The notes below the pieces were generated by a model. That model did no database searches. It was not told the origin of the DNA and was given only the letters and a program-made list of their open reading frames with translations. From the NCBI GenBank assembly GCA_949825065.1, contig OX463844.1:33271414-33335413 (forward strand): a stretch of 64,000 nucleotides of DNA, read 5' to 3'. Source of the DNA: Odontocerum albicorne (taxonomy: Eukaryota; Arthropoda; Insecta; Trichoptera; Odontoceridae). Position 1 is the stretch's first letter. Every line of letters starts with the position of its first letter. This document shows positions 32,938-44,872 of the stretch, piece after piece. Made by a program: the position numbers and the translations under genes.

Positions 32938-33150
32938 CGTTGTGTACAGTACATGTCAAGTTTTTTGCCACATGGCAATCTCTTTCAATCAACGATAAAT
33001 ATGTTATAGAGGCGTGTAAACGAAATTGGGTTCATTTTTAAAGAATGGGTGTCAACGATATTTTTTTGAGTTTGGGTACCATCAGAAATCTAACCCGAAA
33101 CCCCTGGGTAGAAATCGTGCGTCTTACCAATTAAAGCCATTGTGATCGTT
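32938..33150 (-). mobile_element. SINE-A, near full length
   Basis: Reversed order: GTGTACAGTACATGTCAAG tail, GCCACATGGCAATCTCTTTC body, GGGTACCATCAGAAATCTAA B-box region, and GTGCGTCTTACCAATTAAAG head. Confidence 0.75.
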
Positions 33151-33439
33151 ACGGAGTTTGACTTATGTTTCAGTTGCAATCGCAATTATTTTTTAATAAA
33201 AAAAAATTAAACCAATCATTTTGATTTCTTTAATAAAAGTTCTTAAATGTGTTGCTATCGAATTGCAACAAATACTGACAAAGCTAATAATAATAAATTG
33301 ATGTTTTGCAAAGTGTTTTTTTGTAGTATGTCATATATCAAAACTCTTCGTTTTTTATTTGTAAAGTCAGCCTATAAATGCTACTACATTAATTATATGC
33401 GACATTCACACATGCAATACCGCTGTAAAGATATGCAGC

Positions 33440-34190
33440 GAAGGCAGAGAATCATAATTTCCTATCGTCACACATGTTTCGCTTCCTCTACATTCATACA
33501 CATCTCATGCAACTCTTACAATTTCTCCGTCTTTTTACGTTTCATTTTTCAAAATATCATTCACTTCATCCAACTATACTTTACTTGCTCTTCTACCACA
33601 CTTTCCACTCTTATTTCTACTGTATATTTGTTTTATAAGTCTCCATTAATTCATGCCGAAACCATCTCGAGAGATCTTCTTCATCTTATTGTTTTTAGAT
33701 CACATTCATGCTTAATCACTTCATTTTGTATTTGGTCAAACACTATCATCCCATGTATTTTGCTCAGTGCAAACATTTCTACTGCATTCATTCGGCTTGT
33801 TTCAGTTTTTATCTACGTCCAAGATGCACTTCCAAATATTAAAATTTGCGCTTATTATGTTAGCAGACTTGGATGCGGTTTTATTTACACTGTATACTTA
33901 TTTTGTTAGTCTTTCATCATACATTCGCTCTATAAACTCAAATCATCTCTGAGTACTCTTCTTCACCTTACTTTGTACATCAGCTTTAATTTCACATTTA
34001 TATCTAATCACTTCATTCATTATTTTATCATACATTATTATCCTGTGTGCTAATCTGTGTGTATGTTTGTTACCTATTTGTGAAGCAAATTTAGCTCCTT
34101 ACAGTATTTTCTCACATCTACGTTTCCCTTCGATGCATCAAAGTTGGTACTAGTATTCAATTGTTTTAACAGATTATAATACTATTAGGT
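33440..34190 (-). mobile_element. LINE-W, two serial copies
   Basis: The reversed LINE-W region appears at 33,470-33,890 (TTCGCTTCCTCTACATTCAT on) and its middle again at 33,890-34,165: ATTTTGTTAGTCTTTCATCA with CTCAAATCATCTCTGAG follows the parallel TTTATAAGTCTCCATTAATT with ACCATCTCGAGAG. A 220-codon plus-strand frame (33,247-33,909) is antisense to it and is not a gene. Confidence 0.6.
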
Positions 34191-34419
34191 TTGAGTATAC
34201 TATATGCCCCTCTTTGTGTAACATGAAAAATTCTTGCAAAGTGGGTAAAAAATAAATGTATTTAAATGACTTTATTTTCTTTCACTATACTCGGTTCAAT
34301 ATCCTTCGTAACTAACTCTACTATCGTCTGTAAAAATACTGCCTAAATATCAGAATTCCTTATTTTTCATTGTTCACCCATAATTAGAATAGGACAATTC
34401 TTATGGCACCCTTTAGAGA

Positions 34420-34710
34420 GCAGATTTTCCTCAAGAGGACTCTAAGTTGGTATTTGAACCCACTATGTATCCGTTCAACATGTCCACACCTCCTCAGCGT
34501 GATATTTTACATCCTACTTTTTCGATTTTGAACTCATATTCATTCTAGAAAAATATATTTATTTTTATGTCATGCATCGACACACCATATATTCTCCCCA
34601 ATGCACGTATTTCCGTTGTATTTTATCGGCACATTTCATCATTTCCCACGTTTCCACTTCCATACATCAGTATTGGCACTCATACACTTCTGAATCAGCA
34701 ATTTCCCAGA
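34420..34710 (-). mobile_element. LINE-W fragment, third in series
   Basis: Reversed words: CCGTTCAACATGTCCACACC (WFGHVER region), CACCATATATTCTCCCC (G.T/M block) and TTTCCACTTCCATACATCAG then TATTGGCACTCATACAC (PTLMYGS block). Confidence 0.6.
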
Positions 34711-34799
34711 TTTTGAGTATTTTTTAGTGTTTTAGTGATACATAATTAACTTGACGAAAATTAATGTTATAACAAAAAATATTGTATAACATTTTCGTT

Positions 34800-34942
34800 C
34801 TACGCAGTACAACCTGATGGGCTTATTACCATGTCACAATCTCTTCCAACGAACTAGTCGCCTTAAGTGTAAACCAACTGGAATCTAACCCGCAATCCTC
34901 AGGCTTATAGAGAGACGTTTTGCCAACTAGGCCATTATTACT
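34800..34942 (-). mobile_element. SINE-A with internal deletion
   Basis: Reversed: CAGTACAACCTGATGGGCTT, CATGTCACAATCTCTTCC, then directly GTGTAAACCAACTGGAATCT with the B-box region and GCCAACTAGGCCAT head. The A-rich linker is missing. Confidence 0.7.
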
Positions 34943-35464
34943 TTATTTAAAGTTATCTATCCAGTCGACATTTTATCTCAACACAAAATTAAAACGAGGA
35001 CATAAAAAACATTTTTCAGTCATACCTTTTTATTCCATAAATTTTCATATTCTTTCATTCGTGAAAACAGCACGTAACATTTTTAACATCGCAAAACCAG
35101 CCGTATTAATTCGACAATTTCATGTAAAAGAAAAGGTAATTATGTTTATCTGCATAACGCCCCCTGTGTGTCGTGCTAAGGGCTTTCCAACATTACCTCA
35201 ATATGGGTAGCCTCACCATCCCTCGAAGCTTGTTAACCTATTTTCACTGTAAGATGGTAAAAGAGATATGATGGTGCTTGTTAAGGGTGAAAAAATACGC
35301 ATTTCTACATCAGGGCTTTTCATTAATATGCAACGCTCTTTATGAATTTTAAATGTTGTACCGTCACGAGATTTCTTATGCAGTGAAAGATCTACACAAT
35401 AAAATGAATTGTAAAAAGTACCAAACAATACTTTTAATGTTAATATTTAATAATGCATCCATAT

Positions 35465-35720
35465 ATACGGCCTCGTTGATAAAGCTTCCAACCGGGGTTT
35501 CGCATTCAATCCCCGATGGTACTAAAAATATAGAAAAAGGGTCCCAGTTAGGTGAATGAGTTCGTCTGGTAACCATAGGTGAAAGAGTTCGTCTGTTAAC
35601 AATACTCGCATGCACACGCGTCGAGTACGTGTTTACGTATTGATACCAACACTATAATGACGAACTAGGAGTTCCATACCTACCGAAGACAAGAATGTCT
35701 ATCGGCCACGTTTTTTAATA
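35465..35720 (+). mobile_element. SINE-C, copy 3
   Basis: CGGCCTCGTTGATAAAGCTT and TTTCGCATTCAATCCCCGAT are the head. GAGTTCGTCTGGTAACCAT, nearly repeated 30 bp on as GAGTTCGTCTGTTAACAAT, shows a small internal duplication. ATGACGAACTAGGAGTTCC ends the body. Confidence 0.7.
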
Positions 35721-35726
35721 TATCTA

Positions 35727-35753
35727 AATCACCAAATCCGAAATGGTGATTTG
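35727..35753. repeat. Small perfect hairpin
   Basis: AAATCACCA and TGGTGATTT flank a 9-base loop just downstream of SINE-C. Confidence 0.6.
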
Positions 35754-37477
35754 GTACCATACTAAAGAAAAATAACTATACATCCATGGCCTATATCATA
35801 TAGCACTTCTTTGTTGTAAACATCCAGAGTATTTTTTTAACAAAAACATATTCCTATATAAAACTGCTTAGAATACAAATTTTCTTCCAAAAGCGCTCTT
35901 TGAACTTGTCTACGGTATTTGCACAAAAATGGTAGGTCACCAATAAATTCCCATAAAAAGCTTCGATTGAAGTTAGTTTGGATCGCATTGAAAATTAAAA
36001 TTTGTACGCGAATTGTAGCATGAGCGACTTCTTAACAATTAAGATTACCTTAGATGTGAATGTGTAATTGAAATTTCCACTGTAATATTGAATGATTTGT
36101 CCAGTACTCGACACACCATTGAAACCATCGACAAACTTTGGCTAAATAAATAATATTTGTTTTTAAAATTGCAAGTCAGAAATTAATTGTGGTTGAAAAC
36201 AGTCCATTAATTTAAGGATAGTTCTCTAGAAATACTGCGAACTGTGAGATGTTGTTCAGAAAATAAATAAAATACGAGTACGTTTCCATACCTTGCCCTC
36301 AAGATATTGTATTGAAAAAAAATGAAAACAAAGGATATTCCCCAAAATAGGGTGGATACATTTATTTCAGTTATATTTCGTGCGCAGTGATTCATTCTAG
36401 AACTAATTTATTATTTAAAAAACTTTTTCAACCATAATTTGCAAACGAAATAAAACATGCACATAGTATCCGTAGCAAGACGAACGCGCTGCAGATAATA
36501 ACACATAATGTTTAAAACAATGCAATGAAAAGGGGTAAACGAGGTATTTTAAACAGCGTTTGCCAATGATCTGTATATTAAAGCGTACCTTGTTATTTTA
36601 TTGGTCGTATACGTAAATGTACGACCAATGATATAACATTAACATGTAAATCAAATAAAATAAAACATACAGAATAAAGAAGTATTCAGAACAAGACTTA
36701 CTCATAGTACTAAGACGATTTCATACCATGATTTTATGACTCCAAGTATTCGATGTTTAAGAGTTAAACATGGGTGTGAAAAATTAATCAAAGGAGCCTC
36801 ATTAAACGATTTCAAATATTCCTGATTTGAGTTTCCCTCTAAAATAAGTGTATTCAATATAAATCGCACAAGGGGTAAGAAAAATTCTCTGAAGACTTTG
36901 GTAACACTTAACAGTTGGTCTAGTACATTAAAACATACACATATTATATATTTGAAAATAGTTCTTGACAGATAGTTTGATTATTCAAAAGTTAATATTA
37001 TTATTACCTGAGATCATCTCTCAATTTTAATTTTTTTTATGCTATGAAAATTGAAAGGTTAAAGTTTTTCAATGGAAATTAATATTTATTTCAATACTTT
37101 AAAAATATGACAGTTGTTCAAACTTATAAAAAAATCTGACAAGCGTTCGTTTTGTCAAGTTTCGTAAAATTAAGGGTTCAGAACAAAATTCCGAGACAGA
37201 AAATCAGTCGAGAAAGTAACGCAAATAGGTAAGAGATATTTTCAGCCCTTAAATAACACGTAACTAATGTAATACATTATTGTGAATGACAAGCAATGAT
37301 TATAATAAATATATAACTGGTAACGGTATGAAAATAAAATCTGAATAGTATAAACCTAAAAAAATATAGTTTTATTTTGAAAAGGACAGGCTTTAGGACA
37401 GAAACAATGGGAATCTCAGTTTCATCGCTAATTCTTGTTATTTAATCAGTTAAATAAGATTAGTATAGGCGTTGATA
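35754..37477. other. Long AT-rich stretch, mostly blank
   Basis: Only a hairpin at 36,600-36,632 was found: ATTGGTCGTA and TACGACCAAT around a 10-base loop. Nothing codes. Confidence 0.5.
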
Positions 37478-37790
37478 AACCGGCCACAGTTAGCATTCAT
37501 GTTAAGCAAGCGGGTGCCTCAGATGGATTCCTGATAGATTAACTTCCGAGGTTTTACTCTTTGATTTTATCACACACGAATTTATGTTTTTCTACAGCTC
37601 ATTTGCTACTTATCATACATTCTTAAAAAGCGCTACTAAGCAACATGAAAGTGACGCTAAATAAATCTGCCAAGCGAGGGATCGCAGCAGATTGAACCTG
37701 ACGATCGTTTTGAAACTGTAATCTCTTTGCCATCGGAGTTTTGGGTTTAATCTGTCAAGACTGTCTTTGAGAAACAAGAATATAAAAGCG
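37478..37790 (+). mobile_element. SINE-E, copy 1
   Basis: GGCCACAGTTAGCATTCATG, GTTAAGCAAGCGG, then ACACGAATTTATGTTTTTCT, GCAGCAGATTGAACCTGACG and GCCATCGGAGTTTTGGG. The same blocks in the same order are found at 60,548-60,845, where the head keeps a better A-box-like GGTCTAACGGTTAGCATT. Length is about 300 bp. Confidence 0.65.
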
Positions 37791-38784
37791 TGCAAAAAAT
37801 AATCCAATACACGTACATGCGTCTTCTTTACACTGGATAGCTGGCAATAAAACTCGATCACGAGTGATTTTTTATTATCATGATAAATTGTTCAACTTGC
37901 ATATTTCTTATAATCACCATTTTTATGGTCTTCGTTGATTTACTTTTTAATTGTTTTAAATATGAAATATACAAGTATATTTTTAAATATTTCATTTTTA
38001 ATCATTGTAAAGATCAGATTATAAAAATAAAGAGGAACTAGTCTTTTTTTGTATAAATTAAACTGTATTTAAGCAAAACTATTCTTCTTAGTTTCAAAGA
38101 TATCTTTTCACAACAATTTATAGTTATGAAAAGTTGGATAATGGATGGTTCATACGAGTATTTGTTTTAAAATACGTTTAATGTAAAAAATAGAACTCTT
38201 TTGAATATTCTAAATAATTTATTTTTATATCTATTGTAGGTCTTAAATAGAATAAAATGTGAGGATGGAGCTCGCGACCCACATTTCGTAAGCCCTTATT
38301 TTAAATTAACTTTTTCGCCCGTTATTTTGACACGGGCAAAAGCTTGCGACAACTAGGCAGGTAACATTTTCATTTCAGTGACAGAACCATTTGGTCTTTG
38401 CAGTCATATCTCACAACACGGCAATCAACATTTTAACTGAAATTCAAAACTTTGTATCGGAAAAGTAACATATTTTTATTGAAATCGCTCATGTTTAGCT
38501 TTAATTTAGAAAAAAAATAATCAAGTCAACAACAATAAACCCTGATTTATAGTTTACATTATTATTGAACGTCTTTAATAGGTTCAAACACGGTTCTATG
38601 AATGATGGATTTTATAAATAGATTTATGAATTGGAGACCGAGTATTCTGGGATTTTGATTTTTGCCACGTAAACATATATATATTTAAAATGTAGTCATT
38701 ATTGATGAATTTTTGTGACCTTTTTTTATAATAATGAAATAGTTTATAAATATTTTTATGGTATTGTAAAACGCTTTTTTTTTA
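37791..38784. other. AT-rich stretch, nothing recognised
   Basis: A short inverted repeat (CGCCCGT and ACGGGC) lies near 38,316-38,336. Otherwise nothing is supported. Confidence 0.5.
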
Positions 38785-38978
38785 CACAGTACAACCTGCT
38801 GGGTGGGTGTATTGCAGTGTGACAATGTCTTCCAATAAAACAGAAATATGTTTAAAGAGGCCTTCAGTAAAAATTTGACGTCAACCCTTTTTGAAAAAAA
38901 TAGATACCAACTGTAATCAAATCCACAACCTCCGGGGCAAAATACATGCGTCTTACCAACTAGGTCACGAAGGTCGTG
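38785..38978 (-). mobile_element. SINE-A, near full length
   Basis: Reversed: CACAGTACAACCTGCTGGGT tail, ATGTCTTCCAATAAAACAG body, ATCCACAACCTCCGGGGC B-box region, and GCGTCTTACCAACTAGGTCA head. Confidence 0.8.
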
Positions 38979-39735
38979 ATATTTTGTAAAAGAAATATAG
39001 TATAAGTATATTCATGATAATTTATAAAAAAAATATTGTAATTTTGATCGCACTATTTCCTTTAATTAATGTTTAAAGTCGCATATAATGTGATTTGGCC
39101 GACAGGATATAAGTCTATATCTAGTTAGAGATAAAAAATATATCTAATAAAACAGTCTGGAACTTCCTGGGAATGAAACTCGGAAAGTTTGGATGGCTAA
39201 GCAAGCAGATTGGTCACAATATCGACGTCGCGCACATTTTTTTCATGAATTAAAATTGCACATACTTTATTACGAAATTGACATTTGTTAACCAAGGGCT
39301 TGTTTCCGTATAATTAGATTTTTCTTTCGGTGAGTTTCCACCATTTTAATGTTAACCGTCCTCGGCCAATTTGTGTGACTCTCGTTTACTTAATGGCCTT
39401 TTGGTATTGTAGATAAATGGGTCTATTAAAACGGTTGTTTCAATGTGTGTCGGGGTAATTTTTGCTAAAAATTAACATCTTGTTTTCATTTTGAAATAAT
39501 TACTGCCCGTAACCGAATTAACGCTATAGTCAAAAATAATTTGTTTTCTTATTTATGAAAGTAAATTAATTAAATCTTTTTTTAGTAATCATTATAAATC
39601 TCTGGTATTTATGTACCTGAATTAAAAAAATAGTACTCTCAATTGATGGAGTAATTTTGCTATGAATAACTTAAAACTCTTTATTATTTTGTATTTTTTT
39701 GTGCTAACGTTCGTTTATAACGACCTATTAGGACA
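38979..39735. other. AT-rich stretch, nothing recognised
   Basis: No supported feature. Confidence 0.5.
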
Positions 39736-39895
39736 ATGTCCTCCATGGCATAATCGGTATGATGCATGTCTTCCGACCTGAATTTTTTTTTAATGGTCCA
39801 GACTGGATTTTATTTCAGACCTATGTAACATCATTCAGTTTGGTTGAAAGAGTACAACTAAATGGTCAATACAGTACAATACAACCTACATTAAT
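39736..39895 (+). mobile_element. SINE-A, diverged copy
   Basis: TGTCCTCCATGGCATAATCG and GATGCATGTCTTCCGACCTG make the head. GTCCAGACTGGATTTTA and TTTGGTTGAAAGAGTACAAC are the body; it ends near CAGTACAATACAACC. The B box is lost. Confidence 0.6.
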
Positions 39896-40051
39896 ATTCG
39901 TTAAGTCAATTTTTGTTTTTTTTTTTCATTTTGGCTTTAATGATTGCAAATGTTCGAGAAAAAATGTTGCAAAACAAATAAGTTTAATTCCTTAAATTTT
40001 AATACGCATTTAATATATCAATAGTTTAGCGCAAATTAGTTACAAGTCGAT

Positions 40052-40095
40052 TCCTGTCACAAATCATCCTTATATGGGATGGATTGTTTAATTAA
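40052..40095 (+). mobile_element. LINE-H tail scrap
   Basis: GTCACAAATCATCCTTATAT then GGGATGGATTGTTTA matches the final tail of the LINE-H copies (CACAAATCATCCTAGTTTGG). Confidence 0.45.
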
Positions 40096-40340
40096 AGAAA
40101 GCTTATCCCTGTATAACCGTCGTAACTTTCTTTAAATAACTTGCGCTATTTTACTTTTTGCTATTCACTGACAAAGTATCACAATGCCCGCAAAGGAAAA
40201 GTATCACATAAATCTACTAATACTTTTAAAACCTATTGTTATTTTAAACATTCATTTTCTTGTGTGACACTTTCTCAGATAACATTTTATGTAACTGCAA
40301 TGATATTCGAGTCAATACATCGGTTCACCTTGAACAGATT

Positions 40341-40790
40341 GGTTACTCCGATCTACATAGTGGCGTCAAAGGTTACTCCGATCTACATAGTGGCGTCAAA
40401 GGTTACTCCGATCTACATAGTGGCGTCAAAGGTTACTCTGATCTACATAGTGGCGTCAAAGGTTACTCTGATCTACATAGTGGCGTCAAAGGTTACTCTG
40501 ATCTACATAGTGGCGTCAAAGGTTACTCCGATCTACATAGTGGCGTCAAAGGTTACTCTGATCTACATAGTGGCGTCAAAGGTTACTCTGATCTACATAG
40601 TGGCGTCAAAGGTTACTCTGATCTACATAGTGGTGTCAAAGGTTACTCTGATCTACATAGTGGCGTCAAAGGTTACTCTGATCTACATAGTGGCGTCAAA
40701 GGTTACTCCGATCTACACAGTGGCGGCAAAGGTTATTCCGATCTATAAAGTAGCGTCAAAGATTACTCCGATATACATAATGGCGTCAAA
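40341..40790. repeat. 30-bp minisatellite, 15 units
   Basis: Fifteen exact 30-bp steps from 40,341; the unit begins GGTTACTCCGATCTACATAG. Units 1-3 and 7 carry CTCCG and units 4-6 and 8-12 carry CTCTG; unit 10 has one further change. Units 13-15 at the right edge are diverged. Because 30 is a multiple of three, two plus-strand frames stay open through it (VTPIYIVASK and GYSDLHSGVK), giving 241- and 162-codon frames. The first starts at TTG (40,141), so it is not a eukaryotic gene start. The third frame and all minus frames have stops in every unit. Confidence 0.95.
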
Positions 40791-41118
40791 GGATAGTTCT
40801 GCTGCATTAAAAAAAATCTGTAAAAGTGCTGGCAACGTGCTTGATTGTTTCAACGTCAGGCCATAAGCCGTTTTATAACATAAGTATATTTACTGCTCTA
40901 CGAGTAATTTTCCTTCTCTCGTGATGTTGGACCTTAAACTCATCGTCGTTTCTACTTTTTTAAACTCAGGTATGTCGTCACTGGATGATAAATGCCATAA
41001 AGACGGACAATCACCCGAACATTCTTTTTCATATAAAGTGAGATATCATCAATCAAAAGGGAAGGAAGGGCTGGTGGAGAGGAAAGGAAAAGAAAAATCA
41101 GGAATGAGACACGTTATT
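40791..41118. other. Unassigned stretch
   Basis: A 71-codon plus frame (40,921-41,136) has no recognisable motif. Confidence 0.4.
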
Positions 41119-41690
41119 TTACTGACTAGAAATTAAGAGGTTTTTCAGTCGCTTCTTAAAGCATGCCAAGGACGGAGTGAGTCTTATATTGGTTTGTAAC
41201 TGATTCCAAAGTCTCACTGCATGGACACTTAAGGACGACGTAAAGAAAGAGGAGCGGTGAACTGGAAAGGCCATTAAACAAACTCTGTTTGAGCGTAGCG
41301 CTAATCCATGATTGGAAAGACGCTGAAACTTCTCGGCGAGATAAGAGGGGGCGGCGGGACAGTTATGGATATTATACGATAGAGACAGTATGTGAATTTG
41401 GCGTCTATTTCTAACATTCAACCAGTTCAATGCCTTCTGGTATAAAGTTATATGATCGTACTTACGTAGGTTGAAAATGAATATTAGGCACACATTTTGA
41501 AGACCCTGTAATTTATCCAGCTGTTCCTCTGTAACATCCAAGTAACATACGTCCGCATAGTCCAGAATTGGAAAGAGCAGAGATTGTACGAGTAAAATTT
41601 TGGTTTTGGTTGGAAGGAATCTTTGCAACACTTTAAGGGAATGAAGGCTGAAGAAGATCCTTCGGCTTACCTCATTTATTTGATCTCGCC
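41119..41690 (-). pseudogene. LINE-J (jockey-type) reverse transcriptase C-terminus
   Basis: The minus strand is open over 170 codons: LKVLQRFLPTKTKILLVQSL, LFPILDYADVCYLDVTEEQL, LQGLQNVCLIFIFNLRKYDH, then HRSSFFTSSLSVHAVRLWNQ and LACFKKRLKNLLISSQ, ending at a stop at 41,119. This is the thumb and tail that follow the reverse transcriptase in jockey/CR1-type LINEs, which have no RNase H. The 5' end is truncated: the palm and endonuclease domains are missing. Shorter copies lie at 15,358 and 63,745. The long open frame suggests it is one of the younger LINE insertions. Confidence 0.85.
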
Positions 41691-41828
41691 ATTGCTTATT
41701 ACCATGTAGTAATCTCTTTCATCTAACTAAAACAGTGTTAAAGTGGCGAGACTGAAATCATTTTTTAAAATCTTGCTTCTGACGGGAATCGAACCCGCAA
41801 CCCTGGTGCTAAGGCACGGAGATCGTTA
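41691..41828 (-). mobile_element. SINE-A with internal deletion
   Basis: Reversed: TTATTACCATGTAGTAATCT, CTTTCATCTAACTAAAACAG, then GACGGGAATCGAACCCGCAA (a very good B box) and GCTAAGGCACGGAGATCG, with part of the head lost. It directly abuts LINE-J. Confidence 0.75.
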
Positions 41829-42838
41829 TTGGTTCATATTTAATCAATTTGCAAGAAGGCTGGTACTTTGAATATAAATTTAAAAAGACAATCTAGTGCA
41901 TCAGTATATGACAGATTCATAATACGTCAATTCCTAACCATTAGAAGGTTAAAAAATATTAAAAAAAAACAGTTTTGATTAAACTATGTTTGGAACTACT
42001 CCCACATAAATCATTGAATAGATGTAGGAAAGGGTGGCACTTCTCTTATTTCGTTCGTCGCAAGATGTCATCTTGAAACGAATGAATAAAGGTTAAAAAC
42101 AAATATAGATAATATGTAGCAACACAAAACTCGCATACGTAAATCGAGATTAAAATTCTTGTTACGAAGAAGATTCTTGCATTTTGAAAAAGCAGCTTCT
42201 TACCATCTCCTCTCTTACTTCGATCTCTTGAGAATGGTCCCATTCATCAGGCAGCCTGGAATATTGTTGGGCTCAATAATTTAATTATTTATTTTCAAAT
42301 TTATATCGAGATAGTCATTTATTGAAATATAACTATATACAAATCGTAACCAGTAATTACCATATATAAATAAAAATTTCTTCTCAAAGGAAGATGATAA
42401 AAAAAATAATATCATTAACATTTTTAATAGAAAATTCTTTTCGAAGTCACTTTCAAAACTATCTCTTTTAGGTTAACAAAGATTACTGTTTTTAATTAAT
42501 GCAGGCACTTAATTTCCCCCAGCGACAAGCTCCGGGAGACCTTGGGAATGACTAGAGTTTTACTTTTCATAGAAAGTGTGTTTCAGAAAATAATTTATAA
42601 GAAGCTTTTTACAAGATGACTAACTATTAAATATCATTACGTTATAATGTTATTTTCTTTCAGAAAGAATTCAATTAAATACCGTGGACAATTGTTTTTT
42701 AAAGTTTATTTACCTAGAGAAATTCATTATTTTGTGTTAATGGTTATATACTCGTATAGTCAATCTTGCGGATTTATTCCTATACAGATTTTCTTTCCAA
42801 TCTATCAGTTATATTTTATTACTAATTGCATCATTACT
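41829..42838. other. AT-rich stretch, nothing recognised
   Basis: No supported feature. Confidence 0.5.
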
Positions 42839-43124
42839 TAAATATCAAACGGCTTTTTATATCTACATGATGCAGTGGAACTAAATATTATTAAATATCA
42901 AACGCCACTTGAAATCTACATGTGACAGTGGAAGAAGATTTTGGAGTGAACATAAACTTATTTCTGAATGTATACTTTCAAATAAAGTTATCAGAGACTG
43001 TGGAAATAATTGTTTGTTTGAAATTAATAAATACATATTTACTGATGATTGCATACCTTCTCGAATGCTCAACAAACATTCACTAAATGAGGTTGGGGGA
43101 AGCGAATTTAAAATAACATTTTAA
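42839..43124 (+). other. Local ~52-bp duplication followed by an unidentified open frame
   Basis: TAAATATCAAACG(G/C) with ATCTACATG and CAGTGGAA occurs at 42,839 and again at 42,892. The second copy leads into a plus frame to 43,124 containing STCDSGRRFWSEHKLISECI and VIRDCGNNCLFEINKYIF. I do not recognise it; the composition (several Cys) is not obviously random, but no family fits. Confidence 0.35.
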
Positions 43125-43724
43125 TTAACGTTTTTATTCATTGCAGCAAATTAAATAGTTTCGTTTCGTTCATTTCGAATTACATAAAGTACCATTCTTC
43201 TAGTATTTACACTTCAAAGTGCAAAAACCCCAAATTCGCATGGATTCTAGATAAAGTTCATTTAAAAAATGAGCATTAAACGTACACTTTAATTAGTGAC
43301 AATGTGAACCGTAACACACATTCACCGATACTAAAGTGAATTTGTACAATCAACTAGTAATGGTTTACATTTACTGACCATTTTCATCCACTGTCATAAA
43401 TGAAATATTCAAACTCGTTGAAATATTTGGAATTTTTGCATCTTTTATGCTTTAATGAATTAGTTGACAAAAATGAAAAAATAACAAAAAATGTGTATTT
43501 GAGAAAGTGAATATAGTAATAGAACAGTCGATTTAATCAAATCAAAATTTCAGTCAACTATGATAACGTCATTATTAAATATTTAAATATTTTTAACCAA
43601 TCAACTTACCTTGTATCTTTGGTACAAATACATATCATAGTTTTTCATTTTCTCCACAAGTTCAAACCAAATTACCGCTACGTTTTAGATTCATGTCAAT
43701 ATAACCAGTTTTGCACATACCTAA

Positions 43725-43830
43725 AAATGTCCTACGATCGTAGATACCTGTATACCATATACTCGAATGTATATCTGAAAATGTCCAAATATCGTAGATA
43801 CCTGTATATACTCGAATGTATAAACATGTA
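43725..43830. repeat. Two-copy ~52-bp tandem duplication
   Basis: AAAATGTCC, ATCGTAGATACCTGTATA and ACTCGAATGTATA occur twice in the same order. Confidence 0.8.
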
Positions 43831-44109
43831 AAAATATATCTCGTCTGGTATTTCTCACGCACGTTCCTTTTAACATATTTCTTGTTAGTTGGATGAATTG
43901 GCACATGTCAATTATATCGCCAGATCGTACGATATACAGCACAATTTAGACCTTAACATTAAAGAAAACGAATAAAGTCCGTTTTTAAATCGTTCATTGA
44001 ATATGCAAATATATTTCTTTAATTTCCATTTTGGTCTTTATGCGGCCACCGTTATATGTATATACTGTGTCAACGTTATACTGTCGTAACAAATAGTTAT
44101 TTTATCATC

Positions 44110-44230
44110 TGAGGTGAGTGGCATAGCGTGGGCAACTGAGGACGAAGGACAAGGGCTTCGAACTGAGGACCTTGTGCTTAAAAGTCGAATTTTAACTATT
44201 TTGATTTATTTTCGTTCAGAAGTGTCGTTC
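44110..44230 (-). mobile_element. Possible worn SINE-B-like head
   Basis: The minus strand has CAAGGTCCTCAGTTCGAAGC followed by a C-rich block, vaguely like the SINE-B head. Weak. Confidence 0.25.
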
Positions 44231-44264
44231 AGTTTATTTTCTCAGTAAGATATTGTGACCATAT

Positions 44265-44345
44265 AACTTCCTTTATTTAGTTTTATCTGGTGTGTTGGAA
44301 GGGATTGCCACCTGGCAATAAGCCTGCCGGATTATTTGACATGGT
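44265..44345 (+). mobile_element. SINE-A tail only
   Basis: TGTGTTGGAAGGGATTGCCA, CCTGGCAATAAGCCTGCCGG and ATTATTTG, closely parallel to 19,258-19,335; both start near the same internal point. Confidence 0.65.
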
Positions 44346-44872
44346 TTGTTAAATAAATAATTAAATAAACAAATCTTGATTACAGGAATCTCGACGATTT
44401 ACAGAGGAAACCAACATCCTTATGATTTGAATGTTCGTTAACAATTACTTGTATGTCTTGTTTCAATTATAATTGATAATAATTATTATGTTTTCATAGT
44501 TTATTTACTTGTCACGTAAAATAAATATATTAATTAATAATAGTCGAAGTCCTTAATTAAAACGTTAAATAAAAATATAAAAAAATATTTGCATTGAAAA
44601 ATAAAACTTTGAGTAATTCAGCCAAAGAAAACGATACAAACTTGAATTAATTAATCCAAAAGAGAGGATATAAATAGAGCAAACAAGCAATTTTAACGAA
44701 ACAGAGACATTTAAGTAACTCGATCAGATTTTGACCAAAAACAATTTCTTCATTTCGCTTGTCGTCCCCGAATTATTCCTGTTTGAGTTATTGCCTCTCC
44801 TCGTCTCCCTCAGTTGAGTACTTAACGAGTTGGCCCAGCATTACTGATAAAATGTTTTTTTCTTATTTCTAG
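44346..44872. other. AT-rich stretch leading into a pyrimidine tract
   Basis: Blank until 44,790, where TTGCCTCTCCTCGTCTCCCT with CAG (to 44,813) forms a strong acceptor-like tract. TACTGAT (44,842 on) and TTTTTTTCTTATTTCTAG (to 44,872) follow. Confidence 0.45.

Noticed and set aside
33247..33909. 220-codon plus-strand frame as a gene
   Set aside because: It lies antisense to a LINE-W fragment and has a chance hydrophobic composition from reversed A-rich codons.
40141..40866. 241-codon open frame with a ten-residue repeat, as a repeat-protein gene
   Set aside because: It begins at TTG, has no promoter, splice or signal context, and exists because the 30-bp unit is a multiple of three; a second frame is open for the same reason.
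42906..43124. Cys-containing frame as a host exon or small protein
   Set aside because: It starts within a local duplication, has no clear splice donor, ends in the same AT-rich background, and resembles no family I know.
44790..44813. Strong pyrimidine tract with CAG as the acceptor of the candidate exon
   Set aside because: Sequence following 44,813 quickly meets stops in the other frames, and the only frame open past 44,840 ends at the TAG at 44,870-44,872; the later TTTCTAG at 44,872 fits the GC-rich block better. It could still be a decoy or alternative site.
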